DNA of 64,000 bases from Sediminicoccus rosea (lineage in GTDB: Bacteria > Pseudomonadota > Alphaproteobacteria > Acetobacterales > Acetobacteraceae), in the NCBI RefSeq assembly GCF_033547095.1, contig NZ_CP137852.1, positions 861,501-925,500 on the forward strand, written 5' to 3'. Each line of letters begins with the position of its first letter. Position 1 is the stretch's first letter. Below are positions 1-8,488 of this stretch, piece after piece. The notes under the pieces are model-generated. The model made no database searches, was not told the DNA's origin, and was given only the letters and a program-made list of their open reading frames with translations. The position numbers and the translations under genes were made by a program.

Positions 1-3000
1 GGCCCCGGTCCGCAGGATCCGCCGTTGCTGCAGCCGCCGCTGCCGCAGCCGAACCTGCCGCCGACGCAGCAAGTTCCGCCGCCGGGTGGTCCCGGTCCGC
101 AGGATCCGCCGTTGCTGCAGCCGCCGCTGCCGCAACCGAGCTTGCCGCCGACGCAGCAAGTTCCGCCGCCGGGTGGTCCCGGTCCGCAGGATCCGCCGTT
201 GCTGCAGCCGCCGCTGCCGCAGCCGAACCTGCCGCCGAAGCAGCAGGTTCCGCCACCGGGCGGTCCTGGTCCGCAGGATCCGCCGTTGCTGCAGCCGCCG
301 CTGCCGCAGCCGAACCTGCCGCCGACGCAGCAAGTTCCGCCGCCGGGTGGTCCCGGTCCGCAGGATCCGCCGTTGCTGCAGCCGCCGCTGCCGCAGCCGA
401 ACCTGCCGCCGAAGCAGCAGGTTCCGCCACCGGGCGGTCCTGGTCCGCAGGATCCGCCGTTGCTGCAGCCGCCGCTGCCGCAGCCGAACCTGCCGCCGAC
501 GCAGCAAGTTCCGCCGCCGGGTGGTCCCGGTCCGCAGGATCCGCCGTTGCTGCAGCCGCCGCTGCCGCAGCCAAACCTGCCGCCCGTGCAGCAGGTTCCG
601 CCGCCGGGCGGCCCCGGTCCGCAGGACCCGCCGCTGCTTCAACCGCCGCTGCCGCAGCCGAGCTTGCCGCCGACGCAGCAAGTTCCGCCGCCGAGTGGTC
701 CTGGCTCGCAGGACCCGACATTGCTGCAGCCGCCGCTGCCGCAGCCGAACCTGCCGCCCGTGCAGCAGGTTCCGCCACCGGGCGGTCCTGGTCCGCAGGA
801 TCCGCCGTTGCTGCAGCCGCCGCTGCCGCAACCGAACCTGCCGCCGACGCAGCAGGTCCCGCCGCCGGGTGGTCCTGGTCCGCAGGATCCGCCGTTGCTG
901 CAGCCGCCACTGCCTCAGCCGAACCTGCCGCCGACGCAGCAAGTTCCGCCGCCGGGTGGTCCCGGTCCGCAGGATCCGCCGTTGCTGCAGCCGCCGCTGC
1001 CGCAGCCGAACCTGCCGCCGACGCAGCAGGTCCCGCCGCCGGGTGGGCCTGGTCCGCAGGACCCGCCATTGCTGCAGCCGCCGCTGCCGCAGCCAAACCT
1101 GCCGCCCGTGCAGCAGGTTCCGCCGCCGGGCGGCCCCGGTCCGCAGGACCCGCCGCTGCTTCAACCGCCGCTGCCGCAGCCGAGCTTGCCGCCGACGCAG
1201 CAAGTTCCGCCGCCGGGTGGTCCTGGTCCGCAGGACCCGACGTTGCTGCAGCCGCCGCTGCCGCAACCGAGCTTGCCGCCGACGCAGCAAGTTCCGCCAC
1301 CGGGTGGTCCTGGCCCGCAGTATCCTCCGCTGCTGCAGCCGCCGCTGCCGCAGCCGAGCTTGCCGCCGACGCAGCAGGTCCCGCCGCCGGGTGGTCCTGG
1401 TCCACAGGACCCGCCGTTGCTGCAACCGCCGCTGCCGCAACCGAGCTTGCCGCCGACGCAGCAGGTCCCGCCGCCGGGTGGTCCCGGTCCGCAGGACCCG
1501 ACATTGCTGCAACCGCCGCTGCCGCAGCCGAGCTTGCCGCCGACGCAGCAGGTTCCGCCGCCGGGTGGTCCCGGTCCGCAGGATCCTCCGCTGCTGCAGC
1601 CGCCGCTGCCGCAGCCGAGCTTGCCGCCGACGCAGCAGGTTCCGCCGCCGGGTGGTCCCGGTCCGCAGGACCCGACATTGCTGCAACCGCCGCTGCCGCA
1701 GCCGAGCTTGCCGCCGACGCAGCAAGTTCCGCCGCCGGGTGGTCCTGGCCCGCAGGACCCGACATTGCTGCAACCGCCGCTGCCGCAACCGAGCTTGCCG
1801 CCGACGCAGCAGGTCCCGCCGCCGGGTGGGCCTGGTCCACAGGACCCGTCGTTGCTGCAACCGCCGCTGCCGCAACCGAGCTTGCCGCCGACGCAGCAAG
1901 TTCCGCCGCCGGGTGGGCCTGGTCCGCAGGATCCGCCGTTGCTGCAGCCGCCGCTGCCGCAGCCGAGCTTGCCGCCGACGCAGCAAGTTCCGCCGCCGGG
2001 TGGTCCTGGTCCGCAGGATCCGCCGTTGCTGCAGCCGCCGCTGCCGCAGCCGAGCTTGCCGCCGACGCAGCAGGTCCCGCCGCCGGGTGGTCCTGGTCCG
2101 CAGGATCCGCCATTGCTGCAGCCGCCGCTGCCGCAGCCGAACCTGCCGCCCGTGCAGCAGGTTCCGCCGCCGGGTGGTCTTGGTCCGCAGGACCCGACAT
2201 TGCTGCAGCCGCCGCTGCCGCAGCCGAACCTGCCGCCGACGCAGCAGGTCCCGCCGCCGGGTGGGCCTGGTCCACAGGACCCGTCGTTGCTGCAACCGCC
2301 GCTGCCGCAGCCGAGCTTGCCGCAGCCCCACCTCGCCGCCGTGGAGCAGCCAGCCCATGCCGAGTTGTCGCCGCACCCGCATCCACCGCAGGTCGCGCCG
2401 CAGCAGGGCTTTTCGCTCACGAACGATCTCGTCGCAGGGCAGGTCGTCCAGCCGAACCGCGAGCCCGACTTCGTCGTGTCACCCGGCGATGTCACCGAGG
2501 ACCGGAACGTCTCACCGCTGGGCGACCTCGTCACCCATGGTCAGGTGAAGGTCTTCGATCCCGATCCCGGCGAAGACCGCGTGCGCCCAGCCGAACTACA
2601 GGGCAGCTACGGCACCCTCCTGCTGCGGCCCGACGGAAGCTGGACCTATTCCGCGCGGAACGACCAGCCGGGAATCCAGCAGCTCAAGCAGGGCGACATC
2701 CTGCAGGAGGCCTTCACGATCCATAGCGCGGACGGCACGCCGCAGAAGCTCATCGTCACCATCCACGGCACGGATGACCGTGCGGTCCTCGAATCCACGC
2801 CACTCACCGTGCAGGAGGATGTGGACGTGACCCGCGGCGGGCTTCTCGTCGCCCAGGGCTTCGTGGCGGTGGAGACGACCGATCCCGCCCTCGCGCATGT
2901 GGTGCCTGGCACCGTCAGCGGTACCTACGGCACCTTCGTCGTGAACGCGGACGGCACCTGGCGCTACGCCGCCGCCAACAACCAGCCGGCCATCCAGTCC

Positions 3001-4179
3001 CTCGGCGCCGGCGACAGCCTGACTGATACGGCGCAGGTCCATGCCGCCGATGGCACCGCGCATACCCTGCACGTCACCATCCAGGGCAGCGACGACGCGG
3101 CCTGGATCTCCTCCACCCCCGGCAACGTCACCGAGGACCGCCACGTCTCGCCCGCAGGGCTGCTGCTCGCGACCGGCCAGCTCTACGTGGCGGACGCCGA
3201 TGCCGGGCAGGACCACATGGTGCCCCAGACGCTGGCCGGGCAGTACGGCACCTTCACCCTCGGCGCCGATGGAAGCTGGCGCTACGCCGCGCCCAATGCG
3301 CATCCCGACATCCAGGCCCTGGGCGCGGGCGAGAGCATGACGGACTCGGTGCGCGTGCACAGTGCGGACGGCACCACGCACCTGCTCCAGGTCACCATTC
3401 ATGGCGCGAATGACGCGGCCAGCATCCAGTCCTCGCCCGGCCAGGTGACGGAGGACCGTGCGGTGGGCCCCGGCGGCGTGCTGGCCACCTCGGGCATCGT
3501 CCTCGTCTCCGACCCCGATCAGGACCAGAACCACCTCGTGCCGCAGATCCAGGACGGCCGCTTCGGCACCTTCGAGGTGCAGGCCGATGGCAGCTGGCGC
3601 TACACGGCCGACAACAACCGCCCCGACATCCAGGACCTTCGCAATGGCGAGACCCTGGTGGACCAACTCCGCATCGAGAGCACGGACGGCACGTCGCACC
3701 GGATCCAGGTCATCATCCACGGCAGGGACGAGCCCTCTTCCGTGCGCCCGATCACCGGCAGCGTGTCGAGCGGCGGCTGGGGTGGAGGCGACCATGACAA
3801 TCATGGCCGCTATGGAACGCTGGGCAACACGGGCAACCATTACGGATGGTCGTCCGACGCGCCGGAGGATGATGCCGCGCCGGCCGGGCCCTATGCCGCG
3901 CTGGTGCCCGACGGGGCCGGCGAAACGCCGGCCGAGGGCGAGCGCAACCCCTACCTGGACCATGTCGCCATGGACGAGGCCGATGGGTATCACGTGGCGC
4001 CGCCCACCGAACCGTCCCTCCCGCCTTCCGACCCGGCCGCCGCGACGCCGGACACGGAGGCGACGGGCCAGGATGGCGGGGCCGAAGATCCGGCCTCGCT
4101 GCTCGCCAATGGCGTGATCCCGCTGCCGGCCGCGAGCTTCGACCTCGAACCCCCGGCGCAGCAGCACCCGGAGACGTGA
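1..4179 (+). CDS. Large Pro-rich repeat / VCBS-repeat surface or secreted protein (5' end outside window)
   Basis: The reading frame is open from the first base, so the true start lies upstream. Residues from base 25 to about 2319 are a 29-residue repeat rich in Pro, Gln and Leu, which should form an extended polyproline stalk. Four VCBS-type modules of about 105 residues follow (starting near bases 2470, 2785, 3103 and 3424), each with a VTED- or VQED-type opening, a YGT(F/L) strand, a DGSW or DGTWxY motif and an end in VTIHG. VCBS modules are typical of large adhesins and type I-secreted proteins. The last 150 residues are Gly/Asp/Pro-rich and match nothing I know. No secretion genes are in view. 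The next gene converges 25 bp away. The exact role (adhesin, biofilm or S-layer) is inference. Confidence 0.8.
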   Translation, partial: GPGPQDPPLLQPPLPQPNLPPTQQVPPPGGPGPQDPPLLQPPLPQPSLPPTQQVPPPGGPGPQDPPLLQPPLPQPNLPPKQQVPPPGGPGPQDPPLLQPPLPQPNLPPTQQVPPPGGPGPQDPPLLQPPLPQPNLPPKQQVPPPGGPGPQDPPLLQPPLPQPNLPPTQQVPPPGGPGPQDPPLLQPPLPQPNLPPVQQVPPPGGPGPQDPPLLQPPLPQPSLPPTQQVPPPSGPGSQDPTLLQPPLPQPNLPPVQQVPPPGGPGPQDPPLLQPPLPQPNLPPTQQVPPPGGPGPQDPPLLQPPLPQPNLPPTQQVPPPGGPGPQDPPLLQPPLPQPNLPPTQQVPPPGGPGPQDPPLLQPPLPQPNLPPVQQVPPPGGPGPQDPPLLQPPLPQPSLPPTQQVPPPGGPGPQDPTLLQPPLPQPSLPPTQQVPPPGGPGPQYPPLLQPPLPQPSLPPTQQVPPPGGPGPQDPPLLQPPLPQPSLPPTQQVPPPGGPGPQDPTLLQPPLPQPSLPPTQQVPPPGGPGPQDPPLLQPPLPQPSLPPTQQVPPPGGPGPQDPTLLQPPLPQPSLPPTQQVPPPGGPGPQDPTLLQPPLPQPSLPPTQQVPPPGGPGPQDPSLLQPPLPQPSLPPTQQVPPPGGPGPQDPPLLQPPLPQPSLPPTQQVPPPGGPGPQDPPLLQPPLPQPSLPPTQQVPPPGGPGPQDPPLLQPPLPQPNLPPVQQVPPPGGLGPQDPTLLQPPLPQPNLPPTQQVPPPGGPGPQDPSLLQPPLPQPSLPQPHLAAVEQPAHAELSPHPHPPQVAPQQGFSLTNDLVAGQVVQPNREPDFVVSPGDVTEDRNVSPLGDLVTHGQVKVFDPDPGEDRVRPAELQGSYGTLLLRPDGSWTYSARNDQPGIQQLKQGDILQEAFTIHSADGTPQKLIVTIHGTDDRAVLESTPLTVQEDVDVTRGGLLVAQGFVAVETTDPALAHVVPGTVSGTYGTFVVNADGTWRYAAANNQPAIQSLGAGDSLTDTAQVHAADGTAHTLHVTIQGSDDAAWISSTPGNVTEDRHVSPAGLLLATGQLYVADADAGQDHMVPQTLAGQYGTFTLGADGSWRYAAPNAHPDIQALGAGESMTDSVRVHSADGTTHLLQVTIHGANDAASIQSSPGQVTEDRAVGPGGVLATSGIVLVSDPDQDQNHLVPQIQDGRFGTFEVQADGSWRYTADNNRPDIQDLRNGETLVDQLRIESTDGTSHRIQVIIHGRDEPSSVRPITGSVSSGGWGGGDHDNHGRYGTLGNTGNHYGWSSDAPEDDAAPAGPYAALVPDGAGETPAEGERNPYLDHVAMDEADGYHVAPPTEPSLPPSDPAAATPDTEATGQDGGAEDPASLLANGVIPLPAASFDLEPPAQQHPET
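25..2286 (+). repeat. 26 tandem copies of an 87-bp coding minisatellite
   Basis: Twenty-six full 87-bp units lie head to tail without one change of phase. A partial unit precedes base 25 and a degenerate one follows base 2286. Each unit encodes LLQPPLPQPxLPPxQQVPPP plus nine more residues. The variable residues are Asn or Ser at position 10 and Thr, Lys or Val at position 14. Units 3-4 (199-372) and 5-6 (373-546) are identical 174-bp blocks. Units 7 and 13 are identical and units 8 and 14 share a rare ctgcttcaa start, which shows segmental duplication. Confidence 0.97.
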
Positions 4180-4204
4180 GCCCGAGGCCGAGCCTGCCGC
4201 GCCC

Positions 4205-4993
4205 TCAGCGCGGCGAGGCGCCGTGCTGGCTGCGCTGCGACACGTGCCAGGGCAGGGCCAGGCGTTCCGCGGCCTCCACCATGTAGAACAGCAGCGTGCC
4301 GATGACGCCGAGCACGAAGAGCGCCGCGAAGACGCGCACCGTGTCGAACTGCCCCTGCGCGATCAGGATCACATGGCCGAGCCCTGCCGAGCCGCCGACG
4401 AATTCGCCGACGATGGCGCCGACCAGCGCGAAGCTGATCGCCACCTTCATGCCGACGAAGAGCGCCGGCAGGGCGTTGGGAAAGCGCACCTTCCAGAGGA
4501 TGCGCCAGCCCGAGGCGCGATGCACGCGCGCCAGCGCCAGCGCGTCCGGATCCACCGAGCGCAGGCCGAGCGCCACATCCGCCACGATCGAGAAGATGGC
4601 GAGCATCACGGCGATGGCGATCTTGGGCTCGGCGCCCGTGCCCATCCAGATCACGAAGAGCGGCGCCAGCGCCACCTTGGGCAGCGAGTTCATCACGACG
4701 AGAATGGTGGTGATCACCCGGTCCGCCCAGCGCGAGGCGACGGTTGCCACCGCGAGCGCCACGCCCAGCACCACGGAGAGGCCGAAGCCGGCCAGCGTGG
4801 TCCAGAGCGTGAAGCCGGCATGGCGCAGGAAGTAGCGCGGGGAGGACCACAGCTCGGCCAGGATGGCGCTGGGCGCGGGGAGCAGGATGGGCGCGGGCGC
4901 GAAGAACCACACCGCCGCCTCCCAGGCGAGGAGCAGTCCGAGAAGCACGGCGAAGGTGCCGCCGATGCCCTGCGCGTGCGAGCCGCCCGCCAT
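4205..4993 (-). CDS. ABC transporter permease, SsuC/TauC-like
   Basis: Inner-membrane permease of a nitrate/sulfonate/taurine-type (SsuBC/NMT1 family) importer. The 262-residue protein is a string of hydrophobic helices with the BPD_transp_1 pattern, including a region SLPKVALAPLFVIWMG and the EAA-type loop further on. It is the last gene of the five-gene operon hyuA-hyuB-receptor-ATPase-permease. The ATG follows an AAGGAG-type ribosome site by six bases and starts three bases after the ATPase stop. The substrate cannot be read from sequence; the hydantoinase genes upstream suggest a cyclic amide or its derivative. It ends convergently with the VCBS protein. Confidence 0.9.
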   Translation of the reverse strand: MAGGSHAQGIGGTFAVLLGLLLAWEAAVWFFAPAPILLPAPSAILAELWSSPRYFLRHAGFTLWTTLAGFGLSVVLGVALAVATVASRWADRVITTILVVMNSLPKVALAPLFVIWMGTGAEPKIAIAVMLAIFSIVADVALGLRSVDPDALALARVHRASGWRILWKVRFPNALPALFVGMKVAISFALVGAIVGEFVGGSAGLGHVILIAQGQFDTVRVFAALFVLGVIGTLLFYMVEAAERLALPWHVSQRSQHGASPR

Positions 4994-4996
4994 CGC

Positions 4997-5770
4997 CTAC
5001 TCCTTCACGATGCCAAGGCGCGAGAAGAGCCCGCGGATCTTCGCCACATGCTGCGCGAATTCCGGCGTCTCGCGCATCGCGAGCGGCCGGGGGCGCGGCA
5101 GGTCGATGTCGAAGACCTCGACCACGCGCCCGGGCCCGGTGGACATGACAGCCACGCGGTCGGAGAGATAGACCGCCTCGGCGATGGAATGCGTGACGAA
5201 GACCACGGTCCGTGCGCCATCCTGCTGGATGCGCGAGAGCTCCAGGTTCAGATCGTCGCGCGTCATCGCGTCCAGCGCGCCGAAGGGTTCGTCCATCAGC
5301 AGGATCTCGGGCTCGCAAAGCAGCGCGCGGCAGATGGCCGCACGCTGGCGCATGCCGCCCGAAAGCTCCCAGGGGTGGCGCTCGGCGAAGGCGCCGAGGC
5401 CGAAGCGGTCGAGCAGCGCCATGGCGCGGGCCTCATGCGCGCGCCGTGGCAGGCCCTGGAACTCGGCCGCCAGCAGCACATTGTCCCGGATGCTGCGCCA
5501 GTCGAGCAGGACGTCGCGCTGGAACACCATGCCCATGCGCTCGGGCGGGCGCGTGATGGGCACGCCGCGCAGCATGATCGTGCCGGAGGTCAGCGGGTCC
5601 AGCCCCGCGATGGCGCGGAGCAGCGTGCTCTTCCCGCAGCCCGAGGGGCCGAGGAGCGAGAGGAATTCACCCTCCTGCACCGCAAGCCCCACATCGGTGA
5701 GGGCCGTGACCGGGCCACGCGCGGAGGCGTAGGTCTTGCCCCCGCCCCGGACCTCGATGCACGGCCCCAT
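4997..5770 (-). CDS. ABC transporter ATP-binding protein, SsuB/TauB-like
   Basis: Cytoplasmic ATPase partner of the permease that follows. The 257-residue protein has Walker A (GPSGCGKST, near residue 41), a Q-loop, the signature LSGGMRQR, Walker B ILLMDEP, and the D-loop and switch His in FVTHSIAEA. Length and motifs match the nitrate/sulfonate/taurine importer family. It sits seven bases downstream of the receptor gene, so co-translation in the hyuAB transport operon is likely. Family assignment is firm; substrate is unknown. Confidence 0.93.
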   Translation of the reverse strand: MGPCIEVRGGGKTYASARGPVTALTDVGLAVQEGEFLSLLGPSGCGKSTLLRAIAGLDPLTSGTIMLRGVPITRPPERMGMVFQRDVLLDWRSIRDNVLLAAEFQGLPRRAHEARAMALLDRFGLGAFAERHPWELSGGMRQRAAICRALLCEPEILLMDEPFGALDAMTRDDLNLELSRIQQDGARTVVFVTHSIAEAVYLSDRVAVMSTGPGRVVEVFDIDLPRPRPLAMRETPEFAQHVAKIRGLFSRLGIVKE

Positions 5771-5777
5771 CGCCCGC

Positions 5778-6767
5778 TCAGCCGATCAGGTCATTGGTGA
5801 AGTAGTTGGCGGCCTGCCAGCCGGCGCGGATGGCGCCCGCCGCCTCCAGCGAGCGCAGCGCCGCCGTCCAGTCCGCCTCGGCCTGCCAGCCGATCGCACG
5901 GCCGGCGCTGGCCGGCGTGTCGAAGAACTCGATCGTCAGGCGGATCTGCTCGCGCGTCACCGTGCGGTCGAGGCGCGCATCGGGGCGCTGCCGCAGCATG
6001 GCCTCCACGCCGTCATCCGGGTTGGTGCGCAGATGCGCCCAGGCGCGCTGCTGCGTCTCGATCAGCTTGCGCAGGGCGGGGCCGCGGGCGCGGATGGTCG
6101 CCTCGGTCGCGATCAGGCCGTAGCTTGGGAAGCTGATGCCGGCACTCTCGGCCAGGATGGCCCGGCTCGGGCGCGGGCGCTCGGCGACCGGAAGGGCCGA
6201 GGGCGCCGTGGACATCAGCCCATCCGCGCGCTTGGCCGTATAGGTGCCCCAGAGGGCGGAGGGGTCCACGAACATCACGTTCACGCTGCTGCGGTCGAGG
6301 CCGCCGGCGCGCAGGAAGGCATCAATGAAGGGTGCCCAGGGGCTGGCCGCGAAGACGACGAGGCTGCGCCCGCGGAAATCCTGCACGCGCTGGATCGGGC
6401 TGTCGCGATCCACCAGCACGGCGAGGTCGGTCCGGCGCCCGAAGCCGGCGAAGGCGCGCACCGTCGCTCCCTGCTCGCGCGCCTGCGCGATGAGGCCGAC
6501 CTGGATCTGCCCCACATCGGCCTGGCCGGCATTGACCAGCTGCAGCGTGTTGCCGCTGCCGCGCCCATCCTGCACGTCCACGGTGAGGCCAGCCTCACGG
6601 AACCAGCCGCGCGTCTCGGCCAGGTGCATCGCCGCCTGCACGCCCCAGGGCGAAAAGTCGAGGCGCACGGTGAGGCGCTCGCCCTGCGCGCGGGCGATGC
6701 CCGGCGCGGCGAGGGTGCCCGCGGCGATCAGCGCGCCGCGGCGCGAAAGCTGGAAATCCTTGGTCAT
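5778..6767 (-). CDS. ABC transporter substrate-binding protein, NMT1/THI5-like
   Basis: Periplasmic receptor for the adjacent SsuBC-type importer. The 329-residue protein opens with a twin-arginine-like export signal (SRRGALIAAGTLAAPGIARA). It then has the family's opening strand (LTVRLDFSPWG), the GWFREAGL motif and the GQADVGQIQVGL segment that lines the ligand site. The start codon overlaps the stop of hyuB as ATGA. The NMT1/THI5 fold binds sulfonates, pyrimidines and aromatic acids, so the ligand cannot be assigned. Coupling to hyuAB argues for a hydantoin-like, pyrimidine-like or oxoproline-like compound, as inference. Confidence 0.88.
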   Translation of the reverse strand: MTKDFQLSRRGALIAAGTLAAPGIARAQGERLTVRLDFSPWGVQAAMHLAETRGWFREAGLTVDVQDGRGSGNTLQLVNAGQADVGQIQVGLIAQAREQGATVRAFAGFGRRTDLAVLVDRDSPIQRVQDFRGRSLVVFAASPWAPFIDAFLRAGGLDRSSVNVMFVDPSALWGTYTAKRADGLMSTAPSALPVAERPRPSRAILAESAGISFPSYGLIATEATIRARGPALRKLIETQQRAWAHLRTNPDDGVEAMLRQRPDARLDRTVTREQIRLTIEFFDTPASAGRAIGWQAEADWTAALRSLEAAGAIRAGWQAANYFTNDLIG

Positions 6768-8488
6768 GCCCGTTCTCCCTGCTGTTGCCCGCGCAGCCTT
6801 GCGGTTTCGATCCTGTTCAGTGCGCCGCCCTCGATGACGACGCCGTAGCAGCGCCGAGCGGCCTCCACGCTCACCTTGCCGTTCCAGACATCCTGCGCGA
6901 CGGCCTCGGGGTCGCGCGCCATGGGCGCGCCATGGCCGCCGCCACCGGCCTGATGATGCGTGAGGAGCTGCCCGCGTCGCATGCGCATCGTGACCTTGCC
7001 GGGAATGGCCTCACGCGCATCGCCCTCACCGAGCCAATTGCCCGCGGCACCGCCGGGCATCCCGCCTTCCAGGCCATAGGGCGCGAAGCGCAGCCGGTCG
7101 GCGCGGAGCTGCAGCACCGCATCCTCCGCCAGCAGGCGGTAGCTGCGCGAAAGGCCCATGCCGCCGCGAAAGCGCCCGGGCCCGCCGCTGTCGGGCACCA
7201 GCGCATATTCCTCGATGCGGACCGGGTGCTGGCGCTCCAGCACCTCGACCGGCGTGTTGGAGAGGTTCTGTGAGGGGTTGGTGATCGCCTCGATGCCATC
7301 CTGGTCGGGGCGGCCGCCCCAGCAGCCGCTGATCATGTCCACGATGATGAAGGGGCGGTTGTCCGGGTGGCGGCCACCCAGGCAGACCACTGTGTTCCCG
7401 CCCTCGCCGGCGGCGGGGATGATGTCGGGCACGATCTGCGCCAGTGCCCCGAACATCGTGTCCATCACGCGATAGCCGGTCAGCGCGCGGGCCGCGACCG
7501 GCGCGGGGGAGATGGGGTTGAGCACGCTGCCCTCGGGCGCCGTCACCTCGATGCAGCGGAAGACGCCGGCATTGTTCGGGATGTCGCCGCGCAGCGCGCA
7601 GCGCACGGAGAGGAAGCTGTTGGACTTGGTGAAGGAGAGGGTGGAGTTGATGGCGGCCCGCACCTGCGGCGAGGAGCCCGCCCAATCCACCTTCAGCGTC
7701 CCGTCGCCCACCACGGTGATGGCGACGCTGAGCGGCACCGGCTCGTCGGAGAGGCCATCGCTGTCGATATGGTCGGTGAAGCGATAGGTGCCGACGGGCC
7801 AGGTCGCGATCTCGGCGCGCGCCATGCGCTCGGCATAGTCGAGCAGTCCGGCGAGGTGGCCGCGCATGCCATCCGCGCCGTAGCGGCGCACGAGGGCGCC
7901 CAATTCGCGCGCGCCCACCTGGCAGGCCGCGTATTGCGCGCGGAGGTCGCCCAGCACGATTTCCGGGACGCGGACGTTGAGCGCGATCATGGCCGAGAGC
8001 GTCTCGTCCATCACGCCCGCGTGGTAGAGCTTAAGCGGCGGGATGCGGATGCCTTCCTGGTAGATCTCCGTGCTGTCCGCCGCGTTGGAGCCGGGCACGC
8101 GACCGCCCATGTCGGTGTGGTGGCAGATCACCACGGTCCAGGCGAGCAGCGCGCCCTCCTCGAAGACCGGGTAGAACATGAAGATGTCGGGCAGGTGCAT
8201 GCCGCCCGAATAGGGGTCGTTCATCACCACCGCGTCGCCGGGGGCGAGCTGGCCGCCCCAGCGCGCCTGCACGGCGGCCATGGCCTCGGGGATGGCGCCC
8301 AGGTGCTGCGCGATGGTCTTGGCCTGCGCCACCATCTCGCCCTTCGCGTCGCAGATGGCGGCGCTGTAGTCCATCACGTCCTTCACGATTTCGGAGCGCG
8401 CGGTGCGGATGACGGTGTAGGCGACCTCATCCACGATCGCGTCCATCGCGTTCTTGATGACCGCGAAGGTGATCGGATCCTCAGGCAT
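6764..8488 (-). CDS. hyuB: Hydantoinase B / 5-oxoprolinase beta-type subunit
   Basis: ATP-dependent hydantoinase/oxoprolinase/acetone-carboxylase-type B subunit, 574 residues, a usual length. It begins PEDPITFAVIKNAMDAI and keeps family blocks such as VMNDPYSGGMHLPDI, HHTDMGGRVPGS and the late PGGAAGNW-like segment. I start it at the ATG at 8488, not at a longer frame, because the family begins there and the ATG overlaps the hyuA stop by eight bases. HyuA and HyuB act as a complex that opens a cyclic amide, or carboxylates a ketone, with ATP. The substrate here is unknown. It is coupled to a transport receptor downstream by ATGA. Confidence 0.93.
   Translation of the reverse strand: MPEDPITFAVIKNAMDAIVDEVAYTVIRTARSEIVKDVMDYSAAICDAKGEMVAQAKTIAQHLGAIPEAMAAVQARWGGQLAPGDAVVMNDPYSGGMHLPDIFMFYPVFEEGALLAWTVVICHHTDMGGRVPGSNAADSTEIYQEGIRIPPLKLYHAGVMDETLSAMIALNVRVPEIVLGDLRAQYAACQVGARELGALVRRYGADGMRGHLAGLLDYAERMARAEIATWPVGTYRFTDHIDSDGLSDEPVPLSVAITVVGDGTLKVDWAGSSPQVRAAINSTLSFTKSNSFLSVRCALRGDIPNNAGVFRCIEVTAPEGSVLNPISPAPVAARALTGYRVMDTMFGALAQIVPDIIPAAGEGGNTVVCLGGRHPDNRPFIIVDMISGCWGGRPDQDGIEAITNPSQNLSNTPVEVLERQHPVRIEEYALVPDSGGPGRFRGGMGLSRSYRLLAEDAVLQLRADRLRFAPYGLEGGMPGGAAGNWLGEGDAREAIPGKVTMRMRRGQLLTHHQAGGGGHGAPMARDPEAVAQDVWNGKVSVEAARRCYGVVIEGGALNRIETARLRGQQQGERA

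Noticed and set aside
25-2286. CRISPR array
   Set aside because: Units are contiguous, 87 bases long, coding and without spacers.
1161-2534. 457-residue Gly/Cys-rich antisense open frame
   Set aside because: Antisense shadow of the same repeats with no start signal and no domain.
86-2548. 820-residue Arg/Cys-rich open frame across the repeat array
   Set aside because: It is a shifted reading of the 87-base repeat; the period is a multiple of three, so all frames stay open. The Pro-rich frame continues into VCBS modules.
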